64,000 nt of DNA from Salvator merianae (GCA_003586115.2 QVOM02000119.1:45992742-46056741); one strand, 5' to 3'. Positions 35,318 through 47,243 are shown, counted from the stretch's first letter. Numbers and translations: made by a program. The notes: generated by a model not told the origin, from the sequence alone.

Positions 35318-35412
35318 CTGTCTAGGATGGTGTAGTGAATCTTGCATTGAGCAGGGGGTTGTACTCGATGACCCTGGAGGTCCCTTCCAACTCTATGATT
35401 CTATGATTCTAT
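35318..35412 (+). repeat. CR1 3' untranslated region and octamer tail
   Basis: About 95 bp, with the CR1 terminal block GATGACCCTGGAGGTCCC (35369-35386) and the ATTCTATG repeats at 35397-35412. This end is what the CR1 reverse transcriptase recognises; recognition is family knowledge, the sequence is seen. Confidence 0.9.
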
Positions 35413-36200
35413 GAAGATATTAAAGATGGTTGTGGCCATTCAGTTGCAAGCATGTTTGGAGGAAGCTGATTATCTCGCCTTATTTGGACCCAGTCATGGC
35501 ACTGAAACCTGCTGGTTGATGACTTTCTCCAGGAGAAAGACAGGAGGAGGGCTATGCTGTTGTTCCTCCTTGATCTTTCTGTGACTTTTGATATGATCAA
35601 CCATGTTATTCTTCAGGAAAGGCAATGAATTTGGGTAGTCAGAGGTCTGAATTGTGATGCTTCTGATCTTATTTCCAAGGCTGATACCAGAGAATGGCTG
35701 TGGAAGATTCCTGCTTAACACTCTGGCCTGTGGGATTCCTCATTGATCAGTTTTATGTCCCATACTCTTTCACATCTCTAGGAAGTACTGGAAGAAGTTA
35801 TCAGGGGTTTGGGACTGGGGTGCATCAATATGCAGATGAAACTCAGCTCTATCTTTCTGTTCCACTTGAATCAGGAGCGATGATTGAGGCGCTTGACAGG
35901 GACTTAGAAACAGTAATGGCAGAATAGATAAATAAATTGAAACTAAATCAAAACAAGACAGAGGAGCTGTGTGTCACAGGTCCTTGAGTCTCTCAAGTAG
36001 GGAAGAGTCCTGTTATCAGTGGGATTCTACTGCCTGAAAGGGACAAGTGTGAAATCTAGCAGGATTCCTCAGTTTTCTGCTGATGCTTGAAGCTCAGGTG
36101 AAGGCAGTGGCCAGGATTACCAGGTTCATCAGCTAGGACAATTTCTACATAAAGACAGTTTGACAGCAGTAATCCATGTCCTGGTATCTTCCATAGTGTG
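35413..36200 (+). mobile_element. L2 LINE fragment, 3' of the nested CR1
   Basis: Broken L2 reverse transcriptase. VVAIQLQACLEEADYLALF (about 35426-35482) resembles the L2 fingers region and the FLLDLS...FD(M)I(N)H motif lies near 35560-35605. HQYADETQLYLS (about 35822-35860) is the L2 form of the catalytic YADD-type motif with one aspartate replaced by glutamate. The continuing EALDRDLETVMAE and KLNQNKTEELCV follow (about 35890-35970). Frameshifts and stops occur throughout. It is collinear with the L2 piece at 32560-32734. Confidence 0.85.
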
Positions 36201-36948
36201 TTACCAAATTTTCTTAGAAATATGATTTTTAAAAGGCATATTTGAACAGAAGACAAGGAATGGACTTGTGACAAACACTTTGGATTTAATTGACTGTAAT
36301 AAGTTATAAAGACAGAAACAGACCAGAAATCCTGGAATAATTACTGCGCAAGACTGTTTGCATCTTGGAAAAACCTCTTATTTCAAACAACATTTTGAAA
36401 ACTAAAAACTGTAAGAGTCGAATTTTCCTTCTTCCTTGCCATATGAAAGGCTTGAGCACAGGTAAAGTGCAAATGGAAAGGAAACAAAGAAATAGCAAGT
36501 ATCAATAATATAACCAGAGATCTGGCTGATTACATTTGAAGGACTTGGCTTTTCTTACAAGCTCTGGTTTCCTTGAAGTAATCTTGAAAACAAACATCTG
36601 GGTAAAGCTTAAATATTCTTTATTTTTTAAAGTTAACAAGAAACCATGCTGATCTCTGAAACAGAAAATTACAAGAAGCAACTCTGATTAAAACAAATGT
36701 TTTCTTTGGAATTTGGACTATTAAGGATGCTGGATAAATTTTGTGAAATAGGATTTGGGCTAATATGTTACCATTTGGATGTAGTTTTTCTGCAAAGGCA
36801 ATGGCATTGTTTGGCTTTCACCACCTTTAGTTTATCTTCATCTAAAACTAGTTAAAATGCCATCAAGCAATATCAACAAGATATTGATAAGCCTTAATTA
36901 CTGTTAATGTCACCCAAGCATGTACTCCTTGCCCCTAGATTACACTTA
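36201..36948. other. Unassigned AT-rich sequence
   Basis: No feature recognised. Confidence 0.4.
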
Positions 36949-37146
36949 ATTTGCATCAAGTATGCACTCACAGTTGGGTCCCAACTTTTGGGGTCTCATA
37001 GTATTTCATTATGGGTATGTTGTGTCATGCCCACTGGGCATGTTGTCTTTCATTCACACTTACTCTGAAACAAGATCTATGCTATTGGAAGCAAGCCCCC
37101 CTATGCCAGCTGCTGTATTCACTTTAAGATCACAACTGCAGTTTGA
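36949..37146. repeat. Diverged tandem repeat, unit 1
   Basis: Begins ATTTGCATCAAGTA and shares with unit 2 the blocks GGGGTCTCATAG, TTGTGTCATGCCCACTGGG and the ATGC(T/C)ATTGGAAGCAAG stretch, in the same order. Confidence 0.85.
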
Positions 37147-37373
37147 ATTTGCATCAAGTACACCCACACATGTGGGTCCTGGTTTAGGGGGTCTCATAGG
37201 GCTTTATTATGGTCATATTGTGTCATGCCCACTGGGAGGGTTATAACCCCAAGATAGCAGATAGGCATGGTTTCTTCAATCCACCCTTACTCTGGAACAA
37301 GACCTATGCCATTGGAAGCAAGTGCTACTTTGCTTGCTGCTGTCTTCACTTTGAAATCAAAACTACAATTTAA
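37147..37373. repeat. Diverged tandem repeat, unit 2
   Basis: Head-to-tail with unit 1, about 75-80 percent similar by eye, and longer by about 30 bp because of a GGTTATAACCCCAAGATAGC insertion around 37230-37249. A third unit start ATTTGCC is visible at 37374. Confidence 0.85.
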
Positions 37374-38159
37374 ATTTGCCACTCATTCCTGCCTTTAACA
37401 TTGCCATGCCGAGGCAGAGATTTGACTTTTCTTATGTTCTTCTCTTTGCTCATAGACATTAACTTTAAAAAGAAACTTCGTTGCTGTAACTGTGTGTGCT
37501 TCTGCTGAGACTCACTGTTACTGATCTACACTTTTCTGCTGCTTTGAAACTTTGCCAGAGCTTTAGAGTCATTCTGGGGCAGAGATTTTGCTTTGGTTCA
37601 TTTAAAGGTGAGAAATAATTCACCCTTAAGTTTAAGTTTAGGGCTTCTTTTTAATGGTTAGGCTTAGGCGTTTAAGTTAAAAAAATTTCCTTTAAGCTCT
37701 TTTTACCTCTTTTTCCATCCTACCTGTCAAAACCTATCCTTAAATGACCTTTCTTTCATAGAGAAACATTATAAAATAGCTCTGCACTGTTATTAAAGTT
37801 TAATGCATGCACAGTTAGTTCCTAGGAGTGGAGACATCTACTAGGAGAATACCATGAACTTCAGACTTTCTATGATTATTGCTTTACTGTATTGGTTTTG
37901 ACAATCAGCTGCGAACTGTCAAATTTGTCATTTTTACTGTTTTTGCTCTACTTTTATTGTTTCTTACTGCGTTTTAATAAAAGTTTGTATTTGTTTTCAA
38001 ATAATGCTTTCTCCAGGCCCTTTTTCAAGTGTTTGTTGTTTGATTTTATGGGTTGTGGCGTTTTTGAAACCTGTGCAGGATCTTTAGAGCAGTGAGTTTG
38101 GTTTCACTGATAACAATGTGGCACCATTTCCAAGGGAGTGGAAACACTTCATTGATCTT
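37374..38159. other. Unassigned sequence
   Basis: No gene recognised; T-rich stretches only. Confidence 0.4.
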
Positions 38160-38639
38160 ACTACAAAGTTTGTTTACTGAAAATGTAAAAGGCAGATAAT
38201 TAATAACTTTATTACAATGCAAGTAGCAAAATAATTGAGTAACAATAGTAACATGCAAGTGGCAACAATAAAACACTTTCACGTTGAGGCAAATTAATCA
38301 AACAGTGGCCAGCAACTCAGCTTGCAACTATTAGCAGAATGAGAGATTTGGTAACAGTTTAAATGTATCAAGAGATATAACTGGGGCAATGGCTGGGATA
38401 CAAGGTTTTCTTGTCAGCTGGAGACCAAGAGTTACTTTCAACTCCAACCAATAAATGTGACATAAATTCTTTGGCTTGAAACTGGAGAACAGAGTGCTTG
38501 ATCAAACAAATGAGGAAGCGATAGTGGGAAAGTTGGCAAGACACACTACGTGGGAATTTTTATTAGGCAAACAAAATTTGGTTGCTAAGCATGGTAGGCA
38601 TAATTTAGTGTGAAGATAAGGCTAAGTTCCCAAGCACTT

Positions 38640-38960
38640 TAGGTTTGGGGAGACGTGGCATTGAGGGTCAGAGCCCCTCAATTCAATAAACTCTTCCCCT
38701 GTGATTCCCCCAGTTCAAATCCCCTCAATTGTGCCCTTAGAATGAACTGGGGCAGCCATGCCAAGTCACAATCTCCCTTTTTCATTACAGGAAGAGACTC
38801 TTTAATTAGAAGGTGTTTTAAAAGAATAGGAGCTTGAAACAAGTACCTTTGGATGAGAACTAAGAAGGAAAGCAGTGAAAAGAGAGAAGAGAGACAACTA
38901 ACTTTGGGAAGCAAGAGAAGTATATACCTTTCTAGAGGGCTTTTTTTGTTCAGGGACAAT
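38640..38960 (-). mobile_element. LTR-like repeat, family G, copy 2
   Basis: Reverse complement of the family G copy at 14.9-15.3 kb over the AAAAAGGGAGATTGTGACTTGGCA and CCCCAGTTCATT blocks (plus-strand about 38700-38800). The block may extend leftward to about 38160, where a CAATAAAAC-type signal and TTTATT occur. Boundaries unclear. Confidence 0.5.
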
Positions 38961-39954
38961 CTTCTCAGTGATTAATAAATGTATCAAGACACAAGTTGCA
39001 TTCCCTAAACTGTACTTTGTACAGCACATGCAGTTGCAAAATGCTCAGAGCATTTTGCTGAGACTTTCCCATCTGCTCTTATATTCTTATTTCAAAGAGA
39101 ATTCTGTACTGCATAAATTCATCTTGGAGAAATTTCCATTGAACTCAATGGTGCATGCGCCTTAGCAGATATATAAGATTATCCTGCATGACACTTCTAA
39201 CCTGTTTGCAAACATCTTGTTCTGGAGATAAAAAAATCTAATTTTAAATGTCTTTGTTAGAATAAAAAGTACTGATTTTTTTTTTAAAAAAATGTAGCCT
39301 ACATAGTATAAGTAACGTGCCTTACTTTATTGCCTCACATGTTCCAGTCTTGTAAGAGGAAAAAAATCAGGTTAGAAACTTGAGCAAATGATACAGACTG
39401 CCTCCAGATGGTGAAGGAAAACACTGGATATCAAGAGCAAGCCAACATTACCCCTTGCCTTGGGCTGTTGGACACATACATAGCTCCCCTGGTATTTTTT
39501 CACTCACCAGGGAATCTGGTGAAGTCCTGCAGCATTACTTCACTGACAGCTTCCAGGAGCTTGCTGCACCTACCCACTTTTGTTGCCAGCAAACTAGTGC
39601 CACAGGGATCGTTTCAGATGTCCAGTAAGTCAGAAACATGCCAGCAAAGTAAAAATAATGCTGGCTTTTCATTTCGTCAGGGCTCTCTGGTGGTCCAACC
39701 ATGATGTTGACAACCTGTCAATGTACTAAGTGTGTCTAGCCTCGGTCTTCGGAAAAGTTCCTTGTGATAGTTTAAGTTTCCTAAAGATGATTCTGTAAAT
39801 GTCATACAAGAAAAATATGAGAGTTTCTGGAAATTATGAGAAAAAGGATCTTTTAATGAGTAAAAAAAATAGTTTTGAAATTGCCCTATGCTGCTTGATT
39901 TACCCTGTTCTTCAGCGATCGATATTCATTAAACTTACTGCAGTCAAGACCAAT
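38961..39954. other. Unassigned; possible family B end
   Basis: GACTGCCTCCAGATGGTGAAGG at 39397-39418 resembles the family B terminus, but no matching opposite end or body was found. Confidence 0.4.
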
Positions 39955-40385
39955 ATAGGCCCATTTCCCATGGTGCTGGTTATCCTATGCTGCACTGGCC
40001 CAAATCAAGCAAACCAACTTACAATGGGTTGACCTGTGCCAAGGCCTGCCCACTTTGCAGGTGGCCCATCCCAGCTCAACTATGGAGGCCAGGAATGAAA
40101 ATTCCCAGCCTCTGAAGTTGCCAGCCATGGTTGTTTTGGCTGGGTGCCCAGAAGTGGCACACTTCCAGCACCGCTTGCAGATATCTTCTGAAATAGTGCT
40201 GGGCATCTCAGGTGTGGTTTACCAGACCAGTGGCTTGTGCGCTGTCCACAGATAAGCCACTTGTCTGGAATGCTACTGTGCCATTATCATACCATGACCT
40301 ACTCCAGTGTCTCATTCAATGCAGACATGGTGTTCCAGAGGTTGCACTAGGTTAGTCTACCAAACCAGTGCAGAAAGAACCATGT
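39955..40385. mobile_element. Possible family D-like element
   Basis: GC-rich block starting TAGGCCCATTTCCC and ending GTGCAGAAAGAACCATG, a weak match to the family D termini. The body is not clearly alignable with D1. Confidence 0.35.
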
Positions 40386-40574
40386 GCAGCAGTATCAAAC
40401 AAAACACATCAGTAAATGATCAATAGTGAATCCTGAGCAAATCAGGAACCCTGTACCTATCATTAATACTTAAAAAATAGTTGCGAATCACTCTGTATTA
40501 TTTTTGCTGTGAACAAATTTTCACATGTTTATGTCATTAATCTTTGTAGACTGCACAAACTTCTAAAGTAGAGA

Positions 40575-40830
40575 CTTTCTGCCCTTTCTTAGTGCAGATC
40601 CAGAATAGTGGGTCTGAAACAAGCGATCCGTCGCAAGACTGGGACCCACTGTGCCTTATAGGGCTGTCAAAATGAGTCCCCATGGGCTCTGAGGCCAGGA
40701 ATGTTTGTTTCTGGCCTTCAAAATTCAAAGTTTGTGTGAGTTTCGGGACAGGTGCAAGGGTTGGGCTGGAACACACCATCACCATGTGGACAGCATTGTT
40801 CCAGCCCAGACCAATCTGTCTCAAGTGTCT
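40575..40830 (+). mobile_element. Family D fragment, copy D2
   Basis: Shares with D1 the TTAGTGCAGATC block, the AATG(G/A)GTCCCC block and the GTTC(C/G)(T/A)GCCC(A/T)-type middle in the same order. The ends are degraded. Confidence 0.5.
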
Positions 40831-42696
40831 TTTCAAGCAAAATTCACTGTTTCTGTTTAAAGAATTTAGTGCAACAACAGGATATTTTTGCTAGAGTGTC
40901 TGCCTGACCACCATTTCCTGATGCTGAGGTGACAATATGCTCTCTAAAAAGTAGTCGGGCCCTGTGGATTTTCAGTAAGAGATTCAAAAATATGAATTGA
41001 AGCATAAAGCAAAGGAAACATAAAAATTATGTATCTGGTGTGGCTTGTTAATATTACATTAACATGCCTTTTACAGCTCTTGGTTTCAATGCATGATTTT
41101 ATTTCATTATTATTTTATTATTTCATATATACTGTCCTAGGAATCCTATTGGTTTGACAGATAAGGCAGAAGTTAAATAAACAATATCAGTCAAATTTTC
41201 TGAATCCTTTAAATTGAGGTTTTAACATTTAACTTGAAGACACAAGTGGCCAATTACAGCCGTACTCACATGGCTGCCAGAATGGATCAGCATCCCACTC
41301 TTAAGGCGACAGGCCCCTCCTAAAGCCTGTTGCATGGATCCAGTGCAGTTGTGCCTTGAGATCCCAGCACACACTATTTTACAACTGAACAACAATGATC
41401 TATGGCTGCAAATAGGCTATAAATCATGTAAAACAGCAGGGCAGTTGCTCAGCAGCTGTGATGGTGACAGGCATCACATGACATATGATCCAGCACAGCA
41501 AGGAGGAAAAGTGGCTGAGATGCTCTGAGTGTGCAGGATTTCACCCTTTCCCCTCCCCTGCCTTCCTCACATCTCCATGAAGGAGTGCGAGCAATAAGCA
41601 TACACAAGCATGTGTTCCTCAGGTCACATGTACATGTTCCTTTTGCTATACTAAAACTGCCTTATCGCAACCAAGGACTGTAACAGTATTCTGTCCTGGA
41701 CCTCATCATCTCTAATGGCCAGTTACACCAAAGACTCCTGAAAGCAAAAGTCAGTACTGTATATTTAGATATATGGAGATGATTAGGATAATCAAGAAAT
41801 ACACTGCACTGATGATCTCATGATCTATTGTTTGCTTCAGCAATTTTAGAACAATTGACTTTGAGCAGATATGCAGTGCATTGTCAAATTGCATGTTGGC
41901 ATTTTTGTTTTGGTAATCAAATTACACCACTTGTTCCAAGCTTTGCATAATAAATCACTGTTAAATTTCTTTTGATAGTAATAATCTGCATTCATTTGCA
42001 TTCATTCTGATAATAATAATCTGCATTCATTTGCCGTAAGAAACTGTGACATAATTCTTCAAATGTCTCCTTTCTTCAGGCCCATTCTGTGCTAAAAAAA
42101 TTCTGATCTAATTGCATTGCCCTTTATTTAGGGCTTGCTTTTGCTTGCTACAGTTTAGATTAGGGTTTAGATCAGGCAACACAGAAATTTCTTCCCTACA
42201 GATCGCCTTAAGTATTTTCCCACTCTGGACAGATATCTCAGTGGATTACACTATGAATGTTCTAATGAGAAGGTCTTCTGAAACATAGCATTCTCTCTGG
42301 TCAGTGATGTGCTCATCTTGCTGATCCCTGCCTAGGACTGAAGAATCTGAAGAGAGCATACTTTGTTATGAAATGGCTGGCCTCTTTTCCCACGGAAAAA
42401 TTCACGTTCTGTCCTCATTTTTCTATGCTATAATGTTCTCTGCTTTTTAAAAACACTTCTTTAGACAAGGGCCCTTAACATGCTTGACCAAAAGCTGAAC
42501 ACTGATTAACTTCTTATATTTGGAGTGGGTTCATTCTAGGTAGGGGAATTCTGCCAATTCTATAAGCCTTCTTCAAGGATTTGAAAGATCCTTCTTGAAG
42601 GAAATGTTAAAATGCTGGGGGGGGGGGGATAAATAAAGAATATGGAAAATTATGACAAGGGTGTCATTTTCTTTGTGGAATTATTGCAGTGACTAT
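40831..42696. other. Unassigned sequence
   Basis: A short local tandem duplication AATAATCTGCATTCATTTGC occurs at about 41980-42034, and a 10-base G run at 42619-42628. No gene recognised. Confidence 0.4.
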
Positions 42697-42809
42697 GGGC
42701 GATGCTGCACAGACCATTATACTGGACCAGTAAGCGTAGTAAGGGCCTCCCTTCCGCACACTAGTACACTTGCTCATCTGCTATTCAGATCAGTGTGGAA
42801 TCGCCCTAT
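42697..42809. mobile_element. Short terminal-inverted-repeat element, about 112 bp
   Basis: Starts GGGCGATGCTGCACA and ends TGTGGAATCGCCCTAT. The ends are imperfect inverted repeats (GGGCGAT and ATCGCCC perfect). It has no coding capacity. A tiny MITE, transposase family unknown. Confidence 0.6.
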
Positions 42810-42984
42810 GACACTAATTTAAGGGAAGAATTGTTTCACTTTTGTGGAGTGTAGTGGGGCGAGGTGAGGAGAAGTGCTGCTTTAAAAGAGCAAGTCTTGC
42901 ATAGCCTTCTATATCTGACTAGTGTTATGAAAATTTCTCTGGTTCTCCACATATGCCCAGGAGCTAAGGATCATTTAAGATAAG

Positions 42985-43480
42985 GGGCTTGGTTCTAACA
43001 GCTGGGAAGGAGAAAATGACCAGACAGGTTCTTAAAATATGTTTCTTTTATCAAAATCAAATTAAAACACTTAAATAAAAAGCAAGCAAGGACAGATTAA
43101 AACAGTTTTAATAAGGAAGCAGCATGAAGTTTCCCAGACTGATTAAAGGGAGTATAGTAATCAGTCAGCAAAAGTTACGGCAAAGTGGCTAAGTTCCCTA
43201 AGTATTCTGTTTGCCTCAGGAAGAGGGAAGCTTGAAAGAATAAACTTTATTGCTTAGAGAATAAACTGCCTGTGAAAGAAAGAGTTAAATGAAGAGTCAG
43301 GAGAGGAGAAGCCTGCTTCAAATCTGTGACAGTCCAGTGCTTTTATAGATAAAGGACCTTCAGCGTAGCAGGTTTGTCCTGATCAAGCCTACAAAGCTAC
43401 CCCACTCTTCTGTGACATCCCCAAAGCCCTAAGGACCATATTTACTCACCTTTTAGATGAAAAATGCAGCTAGAAGCAGT
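42985..43480 (-). mobile_element. LTR-like block
   Basis: On the minus strand a CTATAAAAGCAC TATA-like box (complement of about 43337-43348) is followed about 100 bp later by CAATAAAG (AATAAA is the complement of 43246-43251). A long U5-like A/T-rich region then runs to about 43000. Ends not defined; inference from signal order only. Confidence 0.35.
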
Positions 43481-43684
43481 CTTAGAATAACACCCTGGAG
43501 TAACATAGACAGAAGTAGAGTGTAGGGACTCAAAATTCTAATTCTAAAGCCTCTCTTTTTATATTTTTGAATAAGTTCTGCGTATATGTTCCCTCAGTGC
43601 TACACTAGACAATGATTAGTGCCTATTTCCAACCTAGTCCAGGAAAACCAAATAAAGACATCAATTAAAATGACATGTCCAAGA

Positions 43685-43815
43685 ATGCCCATTTCACACT
43701 TGAATATGGCATCCGCTCACTCATGGTAAAACAAGTGTCTGCAAAGTGCAGAGACACTTGACTAGTGAGAATCCCTGATTTACACTAGTTGCAAGCGTGA
43801 ACAGGCCTTCTGTTC
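43685..43815. mobile_element. Small palindromic element with family A-type end
   Basis: The right end GCGTGAACAGGCC is the complement of the family A start. Inside is a hairpin with CAAGTGTCT and AGACACTTG arms (about 43731-43760). About 130 bp. Weakly supported. Confidence 0.4.
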
Positions 43816-44609
43816 CAATGGTTCCTTATCCTTCTAGCACTTTTCATTCTGAGTTGTTTGTGTATGTGTATGCTTTTAATATAGACATTTTGGTGCATTT
43901 CCGTAACAATAAGCTTTGTTTTGCTAGATTTGAAAGTAAGGTCTGGATCAGGTCATGAACTCAAGTTTGTGAGCAGTAAAATGTATGTTACTATAGAACT
44001 TTCTTCACTTGATCTGGGTGTCAAGCAGTGTTTCCAATATTTAAGATGGCTACTGTAAGGAGTGAGATGTTCAGAGCTGTTTAACATTACAGCAAGCAAA
44101 GTTTAAATGCCAATACTAGGAATACATCAAATCAACAGACCACACAGCAACAACTTCAAAATGGAAAGGAAGTTTCTACCAAACAGTCACTTATAGGGGT
44201 CTCAGCATATTTTCCTTCATAGCTTTTCTTCTAGACCAGCTATATATAAGAAAGTTCAAATTCAGGAACTTCCTTCTGGACCAGTGTATCTGCAAAGCTG
44301 TGCAGTATTTTTCAAAACCACTAAGGCAAGTAGGATTACTACTGAAAGTTATCTGCTGGTTCACCTGACAATGATTTCCATGGAGAACTCTTCAGGCGTT
44401 TTCATAAAGGGGGAATGTAGTGAAGGCTGTGGCAACGTGCATTTAGCTCAGCTCTCAAGATCTTATGCTTTCTCCTATCCCAAAGTCAGAAAGGTCATGT
44501 TGTGGCATTAAACAGAATATTTCTTTGTATTTGCATGGAAATGAATGGGAAGCATATTAAAAGGAACAATTTCCTGTTCAGAGATGGATAGCTTCTGCTA
44601 TAGCAGGAT
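43816..44609. other. Unassigned AT-rich sequence
   Basis: No feature recognised. Confidence 0.4.
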
Positions 44610-44990
44610 CTGCACAGCTCCTTTATGGCGTTTTGTGTGCATCATGCAGACATAGTGTCTATATGTCAATGCCCCCTCATTGCACATTCATATGCAGAAA
44701 GAGAGTAGTGTCTGCATAGATGCTGCACTATTCTCCTGCCACCCCAGTGCAAGGACTGTTATAGTACTTCACCAGCAGAGCTGTCAGAAGAGCATACGGA
44801 TGTCTTCAAACTGGTATTCCCTTGTGATAGTGGCCCTGATGCCCCCACCACTCAAGGGGCCTTTCTGGTTCATTCGGTGGAATTTCTAGTAACTGAATAG
44901 AGGAAATTGCCTCTGGGACCATTTCCTGAGTTTAAAAACCCACACCCCTTCAAAACCGAAGAGTGCTCTTCTATGTTAACCGGAGGAGGA
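44610..44990 (+). mobile_element. Family E repeat, copy E2
   Basis: Counterpart of E1 (25.8-26.2 kb), with the landmarks listed there in the same order. No inverted termini seen, so the type of element is open. Confidence 0.55.
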
Positions 44991-46391
44991 GGCATATGAA
45001 CAGCATGCCTCTGCATTAAAAATAGCACTATGAATACAGCGCAAGTCTTTAATGTGAAGGAGGAGAGACGCTATGCTTGTAGCAAATCCTACCATCCTGT
45101 ATAGGTTCTACCTGTGTTGGAAAATATCCTCTAACCTGGAGAGTTTGTTCTGTGGATAGAAGTTCTGAACACGATGTAGAATCTTATTTACCCAAGTTGG
45201 TAAATTCCACTGTAAGTCTCCATGGTTTGACGCAGTTCTGATTCCGATGATAAAAAAAAAAAGCAAGGCTGTAGATGATCCCCATGAAACTTTGCGCTAT
45301 AAAATGTCGAGTGTATGAGCTGAGTGTATAATTAATATTTTATTTTGGCAGAGAGTAAATAACTATTTTTTAATAGCTGTAGTAAGTAAGTTATTTGCAG
45401 GTACTGAATTGCTAATGCTCCTGGTTTGCACTGCTGTTGTATTTAAAAATAGAAAATAACGTTTTAATAGGAAACATTCATTCTCATTTAATAATAGCTC
45501 TCATTGTAAAAGGTGGTATTTCATGAAGCTGGTTGACACAGAAGCAGCATTTATTGTTATTGCTATGGAAATTGCCACATAGCCTCAAGAGAAGAACATA
45601 ACCCTTTTTAAATGATGCTAAAAATACATTCTTCCACAGATTAAAACACCTACAAATTAAAATGGAGATAAATTACTTAGGCCAACTGGAGAGCATACAA
45701 AATTCTAACACTAAGCAGTTTTGTCCAGTAAAACAATGCCACCTTGATGTCTTTGTTCGTCCCTGGATCCCAATCAAAGACAAAAGACACACCAATGAAG
45801 TTAAGGTCACGTTTTATTTTCCTTTAAGAGGGCTTGAAATCAGGCAAGATAATCAATCTAACTGCCTGCTGTCAATCCTTATAAACAGGAAAGGTGAGGC
45901 TGAAAGTATATTCCTGTTCGTCAGGTTGTATCATTATCCTCTGAGCTCATCACCCTGCTTTGTAGGTCTTGCTCCAAAGACTGCATGCTTATTGCCTACC
46001 TTAATGTGACTGACTCTCTGATGAATACTAACACTGGCTTATCAGTATGTGTTATAAAGAACAAGTTGGGCCAACAGAAATCAATTCGTGGTTATACTCG
46101 CTTTATTAAAGCAATCACAAAATCAGGATTTTCCATACTATCTCTAAATGGGCTAGGTGGAAGACTCAAATCAGTTTTGAAACAAAGATTCAAAAATATA
46201 AGCATGCAAATAGATATAGGTACTTTATCAGACTCCAAGGCTATTACATGGTTATCAAAGATCAAAAAAGAATTTGCAGTTTAATATGAGGATACATCTT
46301 AGGAAGGCATTCACACGACTTTGTTTTGAGCAATTTGATTCAGTGGTTAAATGGGGCAAGTATCATGGGCTACCCATATCTGAAAGACTCT
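44991..46391. other. Unassigned sequence
   Basis: Two overlapping open frames (45662-46009 and 45985-46284) run through this AT-rich region. I see no domain, and the composition is not protein-like in a convincing way. An exon cannot be excluded. Confidence 0.35.
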
Positions 46392-46816
46392 GGTCTGTTC
46401 ACACTTACCTTCTAGTGAGCTTCTGCATGCTCACTAGAGAAGTGCTTCCACACTTTGCAGAGGCCCCAGCAATCGTGAGCAGCTACAGCTGCTCCGAATC
46501 ACTACTAGCTGTGGGGCACAAAATTGTGCTCCACAGCTGGACTTGGAGCAGCTGGACAGCTCCCAGGAAGCAGTGCTGCAAACTGTGCTGTGGCTGCGCA
46601 ATTGTGCTCTGCGTCTCTGGTCACCATGGCAGTGGCCCAGATGTTTCCCCAGCTGTTGTCATGGTGGGGAGGCCAGCATTCACACTGCAAGTGCTGGAAG
46701 CCTATTTCCAGGTTGCTCGAGCCCTCACAGTGTGGTTGGCTGCCACACTGTGAGCACTGTTCCACCTTGGAATGTTCACATTCAAACATTCCAAGATGGA
46801 AAGTGCAAAAAGGCCC
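46392..46816 (+). mobile_element. Family A MITE, copy A4
   Basis: About 425 bp. Starts GGTCTGTTCACACTT and ends AAGTGCAAAAAGGCCC. It is the best full-length copy: a 5' hairpin at 46411-46438 (TCTAGTGAGC/GCTCACTAGA, 8-nt loop), then the GAGCAGCTACAGCTGCTC block, the GTGCTCCACAGCTGGAC block, the CACCATGGCA block, GGCTGCCACA and the 3' hairpin at 46761-46800. Frames open through it have no domain. Confidence 0.8.
46761..46800. repeat. 3' hairpin of family A copy A4
   Basis: Arms 46761-46776 and 46785-46800, 16 bp with one mismatch, loop 46777-46784. Same location as the hairpins of A1 and A5 but a different arm sequence. Confidence 0.9.
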
Positions 46817-47243
46817 TTTGTATCTGTAGTCAACCAAGTATAGAGGATTTGTAAAACATTTTACTTGGACGCCAGCTATATGTGGATATTAGAAATAAAT
46901 ACTTGTGGCCATTACTAAGGAACAAAGTCATTTGAGAGTTGAAATACAGAATACAGTTTTTACTGCAGGGGGAGAACCGTCAGGGGACAATCCAAGTTGA
47001 ACTATTTGCATTAAAGCCCTTTAAAGCAAGAGAATTGTATCTTCATTCTATTGGAGTTTCTTGTACAGGGGATAATGAAATTTTATCCATTTTATATATA
47101 CTTTGAAGTTCTTAATTTAACCCTGTTATTTTAACTTATTTGGATCTACCTTATTAACTTTGTAATATTCCTGAATCTGAGGATTGTCATTTGTAATTTG
47201 CAAGTGATATGGTCATAATGACTAACCACAAGGAGATCAAACA
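46817..47243. other. Unassigned AT-rich sequence
   Basis: No feature recognised. Confidence 0.4.

Larger units (their letters stand above)
32735..35412 (+). mobile_element. CR1 LINE, 5'-truncated, comparatively young
   Basis: About 2.7 kb. It starts inside the endonuclease domain, runs through the reverse transcriptase to the normal ORF2 stop, and ends with a short 3' untranslated region and an octamer tail. The 3' part has the CR1 hallmarks GGTCCCTTCCAACTCTATGATTC (35380-35402) and about two and a half ATTCTATG repeats. Severe 5' truncation, no poly-A and an octamer tail are typical of CR1 retroposition. One frameshift near 33610-33630 splits ORF2; otherwise the reading is open for 563 codons. 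Target duplications are not expected and none was seen. Confidence 0.95.

Noticed and set aside
45662..46284. Pair of overlapping frames, possible exon
   Set aside because: No splice-site pairing or domain could be supported; left as unassigned.
46274..46854. Several frames of 99-159 codons
   Set aside because: They lie inside the GC-richer family A MITE and no domain is visible; the same region in other copies is not open in the same frame.
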